From positions 1 through 25,822 of the forward strand of contig JBBDQN010000038.1 in NCBI GenBank assembly GCA_040905905.1: DNA of 25,822 bases, written 5' to 3'. This stretch comes from JAICND01 sp040905905 (GTDB lineage Bacteria; Actinomycetota; Acidimicrobiia; Spongiisociales; ZC4RG35). The position numbers were made by a program, and so were the translations under genes. Positions 14,494 to 21,570 of the stretch are shown here, piece after piece. Below the pieces are notes generated by a model. That model was not told the origin of the DNA. It did no database searches and saw only the letters and a program-made list of their open reading frames with translations. Position 1 is the first letter of the stretch, and each line of letters starts with the position of its first letter.

Positions 14494-14499
14494 TACGCT
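14494..14499 (+). promoter_or_regulatory. Candidate -10 hexamer (TACGCT) for the hydrolase at 14506
   Basis: TACGCT lies 6 nt before the GTG at 14506, supporting that start and a leaderless message. The longer in-frame starts at 14473 and 14479 would leave no room for a promoter next to the divergent gene. Confidence 0.35.
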
Positions 14500-14505
14500 C
14501 GCGGG

Positions 14506-15132
14506 GTGAGACGGTCAAAAGCCCGGATCAAGTGGTTGGGTGGTGAAGTGTCCGCCGTTCTCTACGGGGACGACGGTATTCCGTTTTTGCTGTCCCATGG
14601 TGCCGGGACCGGCCAGGACCATCCGCGTATGGTTGCCCTGGCAGAAGAGTTGGCAGACCGTGGGCTGCTGGTGCTGACTTTCAACTATCCCTACACGGAG
14701 GCAGGCCGGAAGAGCCCCGACCGCCAGGCCGTGTTGCTCGACTGTCACAGAGCGGCCCGGGACTATCTGGGTGAGCTGGCCGGCTCACTGCCAGTCCTGG
14801 CCGGTCGCTCGATGGGAGGGCGGATGGGCACCTACCTCGCAGCTGCGCAAGAACCCTGTCGGGCGGTGGTTCTCTACGCCTATCCCCTCCACCCGCCTGG
14901 CAAACCCGATCGACTGCGGATCGAGCACCTGCCGGACATCAAGGTGCCGATGTTGTTCTTTCAAGGAACCCGCGATGCCCTCTCGCGCATGGACCTGTTC
15001 GACCTGCACATCCGACCGCTTCCCACTGCAGTCATTGAGATTCTTGACGGCGCCTCGCACTCTCTCGATCGCAACCAGGCCACGACCGTATTTCTGGCCG
15101 AGCGGACCGCCGCCTGGGTCAGCGGTCTGTAG
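14506..15132 (+). CDS. Alpha/beta hydrolase, KANL3/Tex30-like
   Basis: A 208-aa cytoplasmic serine hydrolase-fold protein. It shows the oxyanion-side motif LLSHGAGTGQDHP, the nucleophile elbow GRSMGGRM, the acid in QGTRDALSR and the His in DGASHSLD, the layout of the KANL3/Tex30 alpha/beta hydrolase family. No signal peptide is present. I chose the GTG at 14506: family members begin a few residues before the strand GGEVSAVLYGDD, and a TANNNT hexamer lies 6 nt upstream. In-frame starts at 14473 or 14479 would add 9-11 residues. It stands alone between a divergent operon and the bL25 promoter. The substrate is unknown; members are annotated as dienelactone-hydrolase-like. Confidence 0.82.
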   Translation: MRRSKARIKWLGGEVSAVLYGDDGIPFLLSHGAGTGQDHPRMVALAEELADRGLLVLTFNYPYTEAGRKSPDRQAVLLDCHRAARDYLGELAGSLPVLAGRSMGGRMGTYLAAAQEPCRAVVLYAYPLHPPGKPDRLRIEHLPDIKVPMLFFQGTRDALSRMDLFDLHIRPLPTAVIEILDGASHSLDRNQATTVFLAERTAAWVSGL

Positions 15133-15161
15133 GCCGCTTTTCCCGTCACCTAGCTCACGCC

Positions 15162-15167
15162 TACAAT
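15162..15167 (+). promoter_or_regulatory. Candidate -10 hexamer (TACAAT) for bL25-pth
   Basis: TACAAT lies 33 bp before the bL25 start codon, leaving a leader of about 25 nt that carries a strong Shine-Dalgarno. A TTTTCC at 15138-15143 is at roughly -35 distance but is a poor match. Confidence 0.45.
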
Positions 15168-15186
15168 GTGACCTCCCCTTTTCCGC

Positions 15187-15192
15187 AAGGAG
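15187..15192 (+). promoter_or_regulatory. rplY: Ribosome binding site (AAGGAG) for bL25
   Basis: AAGGAG ends 7 nt before the GTG at 15200 and fixes that start. It is one of the few strong Shine-Dalgarno sequences ahead of a first-in-operon gene in this window. Confidence 0.8.
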
Positions 15193-15199
15193 CTAATTC

Positions 15200-15850
15200 G
15201 TGGCCCAAGTATCAATCCGCGTCGAAACCGGGCGCCCCATGGGTAGCCGCGCCTCGCGCCGTCTCCGCGCAACCGGCATGGTCCCTGCGGTGGTTTACGG
15301 GTTAGGCACCGAACCCAAACATGTCGCCGTCAACCATCACGATCTCACTGTTGCCTTTCACGGCGAGGGTGGTACCCACGCCCTGATCAACCTGGAAATC
15401 GACGGCGCCAGCTCTGTCCCGACTCTCATCAAGGCAATCGACCGCCATCCGTTTCGCAATCAGATCCGCCACGTCGACTTTCTCCAGGTTTCGCTGTTGG
15501 AGGTCGTGGAAACCGAGGTCACGCTGCACTTCACCGGCATCCCGGTCGGGCTGAAGGAGGGAGGCATACTCACTCCCGCTCGCAACACCATCCGCATCGA
15601 GGCATTGCCCACCCAGATCCCGGGTTCGGTTGATCTCGATGTCAGCGAACTCGAAATCAACGACACCCTGAGAGTCTCCGACCTTCTCCCAATCGAAGGT
15701 GTGGTGTTCCTCGATGATCCCGATTCGCTGTTGGTGATGGTCTCGCCTCCCACGATCGAGGTTGTACCCGAGCCGACCGAAGAGGAAGAAGGGGCCGAGG
15801 AGCCAGGCGAGGAGGGCGAAGCCGAAGCCGAAGCCGAGAACGACGAGTAG
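15200..15850 (+). CDS. rplY: Ribosomal protein bL25, CTC/TL5 type
   Basis: A 216-aa 5S-rRNA-binding protein of the large ribosomal subunit, of the long two-domain form (general stress protein CTC). The N-terminal L25 domain covers about residues 1-92 and has RASRRLRATGMVPAVVYG and IDRHPFRNQIRHVDFLQV; the TL5 C-terminal beta domain covers about 95-185 (VTLHFTGIPVGLKEGGIL, DLDVSELEINDTLRVSDL). A very acidic Glu/Ala/Gly tail of about 30 residues follows, common in actinobacteria. The GTG start is set by AAGGAG. The pth gene follows 3 nt after its stop, a common pairing in bacteria. Confidence 0.96.
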   Translation: MAQVSIRVETGRPMGSRASRRLRATGMVPAVVYGLGTEPKHVAVNHHDLTVAFHGEGGTHALINLEIDGASSVPTLIKAIDRHPFRNQIRHVDFLQVSLLEVVETEVTLHFTGIPVGLKEGGILTPARNTIRIEALPTQIPGSVDLDVSELEINDTLRVSDLLPIEGVVFLDDPDSLLVMVSPPTIEVVPEPTEEEEGAEEPGEEGEAEAEAENDE

Positions 15851-15853
15851 CAG

Positions 15854-16420
15854 TTGCGGATCGTCGTCGGGCTTCGCAACCCGGGATCCGATTACGAAGG
15901 CACCCGTCACAACCTGGGATACGAAGCCCTGGCGGCTCTCGCCCAAGGTCGAGACACCAAACTCAAACGAGGTCCCCTGCGAGTACGGGCCGACGTAGCA
16001 AAGTTGGGTGACCTGATCCTCGCCTCGCCGTTGACGTTCATGAACGACTCGGGTCGGGCAGTGCGCGCCCTGCTCACCTACTTCAAGGCCACGCCCGAGG
16101 ACCTTCTGGTTTTGCACGATGACATCGACCTCGCGTTCGGGCGCCTTCGCCTTCAGGTCGACGGCGGCAGCGGGGGCCACAACGGGATCAAGTCGCTGGA
16201 ACAGCACCTGGGATCGAAGGACTTCTCCCGTCTCAAGATCGGCGTGGGCCGGCCCCCGGGGAGCCGGGAGGCAGCCGACCATGTGCTTCGCCGGCTTTCC
16301 AAAGCGGAGCGGGAAGAAGCCGACCTGCTGGTCGCGGACGCGGTCGATGTCGCCGGGTTGTGGCTGGTCGATCCGGCGAGAGCGCAGGAGATGGCGGCGC
16401 ATCGCCGACCACCCTCCTGA
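15854..16420 (+). CDS. pth: Peptidyl-tRNA hydrolase (Pth)
   Basis: A 188-aa cytoplasmic enzyme that releases peptides from prematurely dropped peptidyl-tRNA. The bacterial Pth signatures are intact: GLRNPG (N9), the catalytic His in TRHNLGYE (H19), FMNDSG (N64), the HDDIDL segment that supplies the acidic residue, and GGSGGHNGIKS. KIGVGRPPG and HVLRRLSKAE are also typical. The length is normal. The start is a TTG at 15854, 3 nt after the bL25 stop; no ATG or GTG lies close enough to include N9. It is co-transcribed and probably translationally coupled with bL25. Confidence 0.95.
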   Translation: MRIVVGLRNPGSDYEGTRHNLGYEALAALAQGRDTKLKRGPLRVRADVAKLGDLILASPLTFMNDSGRAVRALLTYFKATPEDLLVLHDDIDLAFGRLRLQVDGGSGGHNGIKSLEQHLGSKDFSRLKIGVGRPPGSREAADHVLRRLSKAEREEADLLVADAVDVAGLWLVDPARAQEMAAHRRPPS

Positions 16421-16429
16421 CCCAGGTGG

Positions 16430-16435
16430 CAGAAT
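16430..16435 (+). promoter_or_regulatory. Weak candidate -10 (CAGAAT) for the VOC-glpK operon
   Basis: CAGAAT sits exactly 6 nt before the ATG at 16442 and keeps the conserved second A and sixth T. There is no ribosome binding site. It is weaker than the other candidates because the first T is missing. Confidence 0.25.
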
Positions 16436-16441
16436 GCGCCC

Positions 16442-16831
16442 ATGGCAGCCAATCTGGACGCGATCGGAATCATCGTCTCCCACATGGGAGAGGCCATCGA
16501 CTTTTACCGGCGGCTCGGGCTCGCCTTCTCAGACGATGCCACACCCGAAGACCATGCCGAGGCAAGCGGTCCGGGTGGTTTGCGAATCATGCTCGACACC
16601 GTCGAAAGCGTGCAGTCCTTTTCTGCCTGGCAGCCGCCGTCCGGCAGCCACCGGATCGCTCTGGCGTTTCTCTGCGACAACCCCGCCGAGGTCGACGAGC
16701 TCCATCTCGAGTTGACGGCTCTCGGGGCGCCGTCCCATCTAGCCCCCTTTGATGCTCCCTGGGGTCAGCGCTACGCGACGGTGTTGGACCCGAGCGGCAA
16801 CGCCATCGACCTCTTTGCCTGGATCGGATGA
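16442..16831 (+). CDS. VOC-superfamily (glyoxalase-like) protein
   Basis: A 129-aa protein of the vicinal oxygen chelate fold with two beta-alpha-beta-beta-beta modules: LDAIGIIVSHMGEAIDFYRRLGL at the start (VSHM replaces the usual metal His position), and VDELHLELTALGA then RYATVLDPSGNAIDLFAW at the end. The family covers glyoxalase I, dioxygenases, antibiotic-binding proteins and many unknowns. The C-terminal metal position reads IDLFA, without the usual Glu, so metal catalysis is doubtful and it may only bind a ligand. Its stop overlaps the glpK start by 4 bp (ATGA), an uncommon pairing that may mean a role in glycerol or dihydroxyacetone metabolism (inference). Confidence 0.82.
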   Translation: MAANLDAIGIIVSHMGEAIDFYRRLGLAFSDDATPEDHAEASGPGGLRIMLDTVESVQSFSAWQPPSGSHRIALAFLCDNPAEVDELHLELTALGAPSHLAPFDAPWGQRYATVLDPSGNAIDLFAWIG

Positions 16832-18312
16832 AGCCCAGCTTCGTCGGGGCGGTCGATCAGGGGACGACCAGCACCCGATTCATCGTTTTCGACGCGAACG
16901 GCCGATCGGTTGCTTCCGCGCAGGAAGAACACCGTCAGATTTTCCCCCAACCCGGGTGGGTTGAACACGACCCGGCTGAGATCCTGGAAAAGACCGACCG
17001 GGTCATCAGCACGGCGTTGACCGAAGCTGGCCTCAGCCGCTCCGACCTGGCCGCGGTCGGGATCACCAATCAGAGGGAAACCACCGTTTTGTGGGAACGC
17101 GCCAGCGGCCGCCCGGTCCACAACGCCATCGTCTGGCAGGACACCCGCACAGTCGACCTTTGTCGCGTCCTCGAGGCCGATCATGGACAGGATCGCTTTC
17201 GTGCACAGACCGGTCTGCCGCTGGCCACCTACTTCTCCGGTCCCAAGTTGTCCTGGCTACTCCAACGGGACCGAGAACTCGCCCATCGAGCCGCGGCGGG
17301 TGAGCTGTGTTTTGGCACCATCGACTCGTGGGTCACATGGCACCTCACGGGCGGACGCCACGTCACCGATGTGACCAATGCGTCGCGGACGATGCTGATG
17401 GACCTGGCAACTCTCTCCTGGAGTGAAGAGTTGTGCGAGGTCATGGGCGTGCCGGGTGCCTGTCTACCCGAGATCGTGCCCTCGGTTGGCCAGGTGGCTC
17501 TCGGGGTAGGAGCCCTTGCGGGGGTTCCGATCAGCGGGATCCTCGGTGACCAACATGCCGCCCTCTTTGGACAGACCTGCTTCGACCCCGGCATGGTCAA
17601 GAACACCTATGGAACCGGCTGCTTCATGTTGATGAACACGGGCACGACCCCGGTGGTATCTCGTAGTGGATTGCTGACGACGGTGGGATACAAGATCGGG
17701 GAGGAACCCGCGGTTTATGCCCTGGAGGGTTCGATCGCCGTCACGGGATCCCTCATCCAATGGCTCCGGGACAACCTTGGAATCATCGATTCGTCGGCCG
17801 AAGTCGAACAGCTGGCTGCGTCGGTGGGAGACAATGGCGACGTCTATTTCGTCCCTGCCTTCTCCGGGCTCTTTGCACCTCATTGGCGCTCCGATGCCCG
17901 GGGGGTCATCGTCGGGTTGACCCGATTTGCCACCAAGGCGCACATTGCCCGGGCGGCCCTGGAGGCCACGGCCTTTCAGACGAAGGAGGTCCTGGATGCG
18001 ATGCGCGCCGACTCGGGCGCCGATCTCGCCGAGTTGCGAGTTGATGGGGGCATGGTGGCCAACGAGTTGCTCATGCAGTTCCAGGCGGACCTGCTTGGGG
18101 TACCGGTCATTCGGCCAGTGGTGGCGGAAACCACCGCTCTGGGCGCCGCCTACGCTGCCGGTCTGGCTGAGGGAGTTTGGGGGTCAATCGACGATCTCCG
18201 CGCCAACTGGGCCGAGGACCGACGGTTTATCCCGGCGATGGAGCCTGACGTTCGGGAGTGGCTCAACTCTCGCTGGCGTCAGGCGGTGGAGCGGACTCTC
18301 AACTGGGTCTGA
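16828..18312 (+). CDS. glpK: Glycerol kinase (GlpK)
   Basis: A 494-aa cytoplasmic FGGY-family kinase that converts glycerol and ATP to sn-glycerol 3-phosphate. The N-terminal phosphate loop is VDQGTTSTRF, GITNQRETT carries the glycerol-contacting Arg-Glu pair, and NAIVWQDTRT, the catalytic-Asp motif GDQHAALFGQ and NTYGTGCFMLMNTG are all present. The length is usual for the family. The ATG at 16828 overlaps the VOC stop. It is convergent with glpD, their stops being 8 bp apart, with no terminator hairpin visible between them. No glpF facilitator is in the window, so glycerol entry must rely on diffusion or a gene elsewhere. Confidence 0.97.
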   Translation: MKPSFVGAVDQGTTSTRFIVFDANGRSVASAQEEHRQIFPQPGWVEHDPAEILEKTDRVISTALTEAGLSRSDLAAVGITNQRETTVLWERASGRPVHNAIVWQDTRTVDLCRVLEADHGQDRFRAQTGLPLATYFSGPKLSWLLQRDRELAHRAAAGELCFGTIDSWVTWHLTGGRHVTDVTNASRTMLMDLATLSWSEELCEVMGVPGACLPEIVPSVGQVALGVGALAGVPISGILGDQHAALFGQTCFDPGMVKNTYGTGCFMLMNTGTTPVVSRSGLLTTVGYKIGEEPAVYALEGSIAVTGSLIQWLRDNLGIIDSSAEVEQLAASVGDNGDVYFVPAFSGLFAPHWRSDARGVIVGLTRFATKAHIARAALEATAFQTKEVLDAMRADSGADLAELRVDGGMVANELLMQFQADLLGVPVIRPVVAETTALGAAYAAGLAEGVWGSIDDLRANWAEDRRFIPAMEPDVREWLNSRWRQAVERTLNWV

Positions 18313-18320
18313 CGCGCGAG

Positions 18321-19949
18321 CTAAAGGCCCTCGGACGCCAATTCCGCTTCGTGGACGGCGATTTGACGATCCGTTTCAGCCGGGCTCCAGTTGAGCTCCG
18401 TGCCCATCAGGCGACCGATGGTCTCCTGGTCCTTCCGCGAATGGTCGCTTGTCAACCACGCCAAGTGGGTGCGACGAAGGGTGAAATCGGAGATCGCCAC
18501 GGCCGACTCGAACCTGACGGCATGGATGACCTCCGCCATGGTGGTGTGTCCATCGCTCAAGGTTGGGAGAAGGTCGGGGCTTTCCGAAACGAGGTCACCC
18601 AACCGCATCGCCTCGACTCCGTAACGCCCGGTGGCCGCAGAAGCCGCTTCTCCCGGATAACCCGCGGACGCCAGTTTGGAGCGGACTTCGCTCAGGTCGC
18701 CTCCAGCTCCCACCAGTGGGATCTGTTCGGTCGGGCTTTTTCCCTTGAGGCCAAGGTGCCGGGTGACTCTGGCCGCGGCCTCAGCGCTGATGCGCCGGTA
18801 GGTGGTCAGCTTTCCACCCGCGACCTGGACATAACCAGGGCTCGGTTCCGTGACGACGTGTTCGCGGGAGGCTTGGGCGGTGATCGCCTCCCTTCTGTCG
18901 ACTAGCGCCCGCAGGCCAGCGAAGGTCGAGAGCGGGGTGAAGTCGTCAACGTCCAGATAGCGCCTCACATGTTTGACGAGATAGGCAATATCCTCCTCGG
19001 CCGCCACGGGATGTTCGACGTCGCCGGCGTATGGGGTGTCTGTGGTTCCTACGAGAGCATGGCCTTGCCACGGGATTATGTAAAGGACTCGATCGTCTTC
19101 GGTCTCGGGCAGTACCACCGCCTGATCTGAGATGCCCAGCAACTCCCTTTCGACCACCAGATGGACGCCTTTCGAGGCAACGATCTCGAGCGGGCGAGCT
19201 CCGGGGAGAGTGGGAGCCGGGAAGGCGCCGGTAGCGGACACAACGGTCTTTGCCCGAATACGCACGGGCTGACCACCAACCATATCGGTGCAGATCACCG
19301 AAAATCCCCAAGGCTCTCTGATCAGGTCGTTGGCTCGCATCCTGGCGACTGCCACCGTCCGATAGCGCTCGACTGCAGTGCGAGCCACGGCCACGACCAT
19401 CCGGGCGTCGTCGGTCTGCGCGTCGGAATAGACATAGCCGACCCGCAGCCCTTCGGGGCGGAGCCGGGGAACCAGGGCCAGCACTTCCTCAGGGCGGAGA
19501 CGCCGGGGTTTGGCTCCCGGTCTATTCCTGCCGCCGAGGAGGTCGTACAGAATCAAACCCACTCGCAAGGCAGCAGAAGCCCGCCGACCACGCGCCGCCC
19601 AATCCGGGGCATCGGCGATGCCGTATTGGCGAAATAGAGGGATGACAAACTCAAGTGGGTGGAACAGGTAGTCGGCGATGTGAGACAACACCGCCTGTTC
19701 GTGCAGGCCCTCGGCGATGAGCCGGAACTCAAACTGGGGCAAGTAGCGGATGCCGCCATGAAATAGTTTTGTGGAGCGGCTCGAGGTCCCGGAGGCGAAG
19801 TCATTTTGCTCGACCAGCGCGACTCGCAGACCCCGGGCGGATAGGTCCAGAGCCACTCCACAGCCGGTGATACCGCCCCCCACAACAACCACATCGAACA
19901 GGTCTTCGTCGGCCAGGGAGGCCACATGTTCCGCACGGCTCCAAACCAT
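18321..19949 (-). CDS. glpD: Glycerol-3-phosphate dehydrogenase, FAD-dependent (GlpD)
   Basis: A 542-aa membrane-associated flavoenzyme that oxidises sn-glycerol 3-phosphate to dihydroxyacetone phosphate and passes electrons to quinone. The FAD-binding motif VVVGGGITGCGVALDLSARG is at about residues 21-40, followed by VALVEQNDFASGTSSRSTKL, then HGGIRYL, the GTTDTPY segment and the C-terminal cap domain (HAVRFESAVAISDFTLRRTH). I chose the second ATG of an ATGATG pair (19949): TAACCT lies exactly 7 nt before it. The longer frame to 19997 would run into the divergent gene. It is convergent with glpK; the pair covers the whole route from glycerol to triose phosphate. Confidence 0.95.
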   Translation of the reverse strand: MVWSRAEHVASLADEDLFDVVVVGGGITGCGVALDLSARGLRVALVEQNDFASGTSSRSTKLFHGGIRYLPQFEFRLIAEGLHEQAVLSHIADYLFHPLEFVIPLFRQYGIADAPDWAARGRRASAALRVGLILYDLLGGRNRPGAKPRRLRPEEVLALVPRLRPEGLRVGYVYSDAQTDDARMVVAVARTAVERYRTVAVARMRANDLIREPWGFSVICTDMVGGQPVRIRAKTVVSATGAFPAPTLPGARPLEIVASKGVHLVVERELLGISDQAVVLPETEDDRVLYIIPWQGHALVGTTDTPYAGDVEHPVAAEEDIAYLVKHVRRYLDVDDFTPLSTFAGLRALVDRREAITAQASREHVVTEPSPGYVQVAGGKLTTYRRISAEAAARVTRHLGLKGKSPTEQIPLVGAGGDLSEVRSKLASAGYPGEAASAATGRYGVEAMRLGDLVSESPDLLPTLSDGHTTMAEVIHAVRFESAVAISDFTLRRTHLAWLTSDHSRKDQETIGRLMGTELNWSPAETDRQIAVHEAELASEGL

Positions 19950-19956
19950 CATTGTG

Positions 19957-19962
19957 AGGTTA
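19957..19962 (-). promoter_or_regulatory. Candidate -10 hexamer (TAACCT) for glpD
   Basis: TAACCT on the minus strand lies 7 nt before the ATG at 19949 and 4 nt before the ATG at 19952. This favours 19949 and a leaderless message. Confidence 0.35.
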
Positions 19963-19969
19963 GGCCGCC

Positions 19970-20587
19970 ATGTCTGGCGCCTCTCCGGGGTTATCATCGC
20001 TCCCGGTTCTCCAAGGAGCTTTACCCATCTCTTTCCCAGATTGGCTGGCCATGGGCCGGGTTTTGGTCGTCCCGATCATCATGGCCCTGACCCACGCCCA
20101 GGAACAGTTCGAGGATGCCTTGGGTTACGCCGCCATCCTCTTTACGGTCGCGGCTCTGACCGACTTTCTCGACGGTTATCTGGCCCGGCGCTGGCATGTG
20201 GAGTCGGCTTTGGGGGCCTTTCTCGACACCACCGCCGACAAACTCCTGGTCACCGGAGCGCTGCTGGCTCTGACCTCGATCGGCCGGGTCTCGATCTGGG
20301 CGGCACTCGTCATCATGATGAGGGAGTTCCTGGTGATGGGGCTGCGGGGGCTGGTGGCCATCGGCGGTGGGATCGTCAAGCCTTCGACCTGGGGCAAGAT
20401 CAAGGCCACCGCCCAATATGCGGCGATTGGTTTGGCGTATGTCCGGCTTCCCGAGCCATGGGGCCCCCTTTACCTCGATCAGTGGGTGATGTGGATCGCC
20501 GTGATCGTCACAATCGCCTCGGCGTGGGGGTATTTCGGGACCTTCTCCAAAGTTCTCACCAGCGCCCGGGCCAAGACGCCGGCGTGA
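19970..20587 (+). CDS. pgsA: CDP-alcohol phosphatidyltransferase, PgsA type
   Basis: An integral membrane enzyme that most likely makes phosphatidylglycerol phosphate from CDP-diacylglycerol and glycerol 3-phosphate. The CDP-alcohol motif D-G-x2-A-R-x8-G-x3-D-x3-D is complete (D68, G69, A72, R73, G82, D86, D90, counted from the ATG at 19970), and several hydrophobic helices surround it. WGKIKATAQYAAIG is typical of PgsA. From this ATG the protein has 205 aa, but family members align only from about residue 20 (SFPDWLAMGRVLVVP). A strong AAGGAG at 20013-20018 points to a start near 20027, where the codon is ATC; see findings. It is translationally coupled to the next gene by a 4-bp overlap. 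Its use of glycerol 3-phosphate links it to glpK and glpD alongside. Confidence 0.9.
   Translation: MSGASPGLSSLPVLQGALPISFPDWLAMGRVLVVPIIMALTHAQEQFEDALGYAAILFTVAALTDFLDGYLARRWHVESALGAFLDTTADKLLVTGALLALTSIGRVSIWAALVIMMREFLVMGLRGLVAIGGGIVKPSTWGKIKATAQYAAIGLAYVRLPEPWGPLYLDQWVMWIAVIVTIASAWGYFGTFSKVLTSARAKTPA
19992..20018 (+). promoter_or_regulatory. pgsA: Candidate internal promoter (TATCAT) and ribosome binding site (AAGGAG) of pgsA
   Basis: TATCAT at 19992-19997 would start transcription near 20004, and AAGGAG follows at 20013-20018. Both lie inside the frame that starts at the ATG at 19970. They imply that the true translation start is downstream, near 20027. Confidence 0.4.
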
Positions 20588-21546
20588 AAGCCCTCGTGAC
20601 CGGCGCCACGGGAGTGGTGGGTGGTGCGGTGCTGCGACACCTGATTCAGTCAGGGCACACCCTTCGAGCGTTGGTGCGACCTGGTCGGGAGTTGCCCATG
20701 GGGGTGGAGGCGGTGGTCGGGGACGTCCTCGACTACGAGTCGCTGTTGAGGGCCTGTACCGACGTCGAGGTCGTGTTCCACCTGGCAGGCATCAACCGAA
20801 TGTGTGACCCTGATCCAACCGAGATGTTCCGGGTCAACGTCGACGGCACCCGCAACGTAATCCGCGCCTGCCGGGTCACCGGGGTGAGGCGGATGGTCCA
20901 TACCTCATCGGCGGCGACGATCGGCGAGCCGCAGGGATCGGTCGGAAGCGAGGACACGATCCATCGAGGTGGTTTCCATTCGAACTACGAACGGTCGAAG
21001 TTCGAGGCCGAGCAGGTGGTCGTTGCAGAAGGGGGGGATCTAGACGTTGTCATCGTCAACCCTTCCTCGGTGCAGGGGCCGGGGCGGGCCACTGGGACAG
21101 GAAAGCTGATCCTTGATGTCGTCAACGGACGTCTGCCCTTTCTCGTCGATACCAGGTTGTCGATCGTCGACATCGACGACTGCGCTCGCGGCCACCTCCT
21201 GGCCGCCGAACGCGGGAGAAGTGGACGCCGCTATCTGTTGAATTCGTTCTCGATCACCATGGACGAGGCGGTCTCGCTTCTGGCGGAAGCGACCGGCCGC
21301 CCGCTCAACGTCCGATATCTACCCGGCCCGCTGGTCGCGGCGGCTGCCGGCCTGATCTGGCTTCCGTTCCGGCTGAGTGGACGATCGGCCCGGGTCTGTC
21401 CCGAGATGGTGCGGACCCTCCGACATGGCCACACCTATGACGGCAGCCGTGCCACCAACGAGCTTGGTCTCGTCTACACCTCTGCCGCTGGCACGCTCCG
21501 CCGTTTGGTCGAGTGGGCGGCCGGTGAGGGTCTCCTCGTTACATAG
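20584..21546 (+). CDS. NAD(P)-dependent epimerase/reductase, extended SDR
   Basis: A 320-aa extended short-chain dehydrogenase, similar in layout to dihydroflavonol reductase and the hopanoid-associated HpnA group. The nucleotide-binding motif TGATGVVGG is at residues 6-14, followed by GDVLDYESL, FHLAG, FRVNVDGTRNVI, the catalytic Ser in VHTSSA (108-109) and YxxxK with Y135 and K139. The middle (VNPSSVQGPG, VDIDDCARGHLLA) is typical of the family. The GTG start overlaps the pgsA stop by 4 bp (GTGA). The frame is open upstream through pgsA, but that part is out of frame with pgsA and not conserved. It may act on a lipid-linked or sugar nucleotide substrate given the pgsA link; this is inference. 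Confidence 0.9.
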   Translation: MKALVTGATGVVGGAVLRHLIQSGHTLRALVRPGRELPMGVEAVVGDVLDYESLLRACTDVEVVFHLAGINRMCDPDPTEMFRVNVDGTRNVIRACRVTGVRRMVHTSSAATIGEPQGSVGSEDTIHRGGFHSNYERSKFEAEQVVVAEGGDLDVVIVNPSSVQGPGRATGTGKLILDVVNGRLPFLVDTRLSIVDIDDCARGHLLAAERGRSGRRYLLNSFSITMDEAVSLLAEATGRPLNVRYLPGPLVAAAAGLIWLPFRLSGRSARVCPEMVRTLRHGHTYDGSRATNELGLVYTSAAGTLRRLVEWAAGEGLLVT

Positions 21547-21570
21547 TCCCTACTCGCCGGCAAATCAGCG

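Noticed and set aside
15302..16483. A 393-codon open frame antisense to bL25 and pth
   Set aside because: It lies wholly opposite two clear genes, has no recognisable motif or start signal, and its composition is that expected from a GC-rich shadow frame.
18313..18320. Terminator between convergent glpK and glpD
   Set aside because: Only 8 bp separate the stops and no inverted repeat with a T-run was seen around them.
19771..20583. Open extension of the SDR frame through pgsA and the glpD 5' end
   Set aside because: Family similarity begins exactly at the GTG at 20584, which overlaps the pgsA stop; the upstream part is a shadow of pgsA and glpD.
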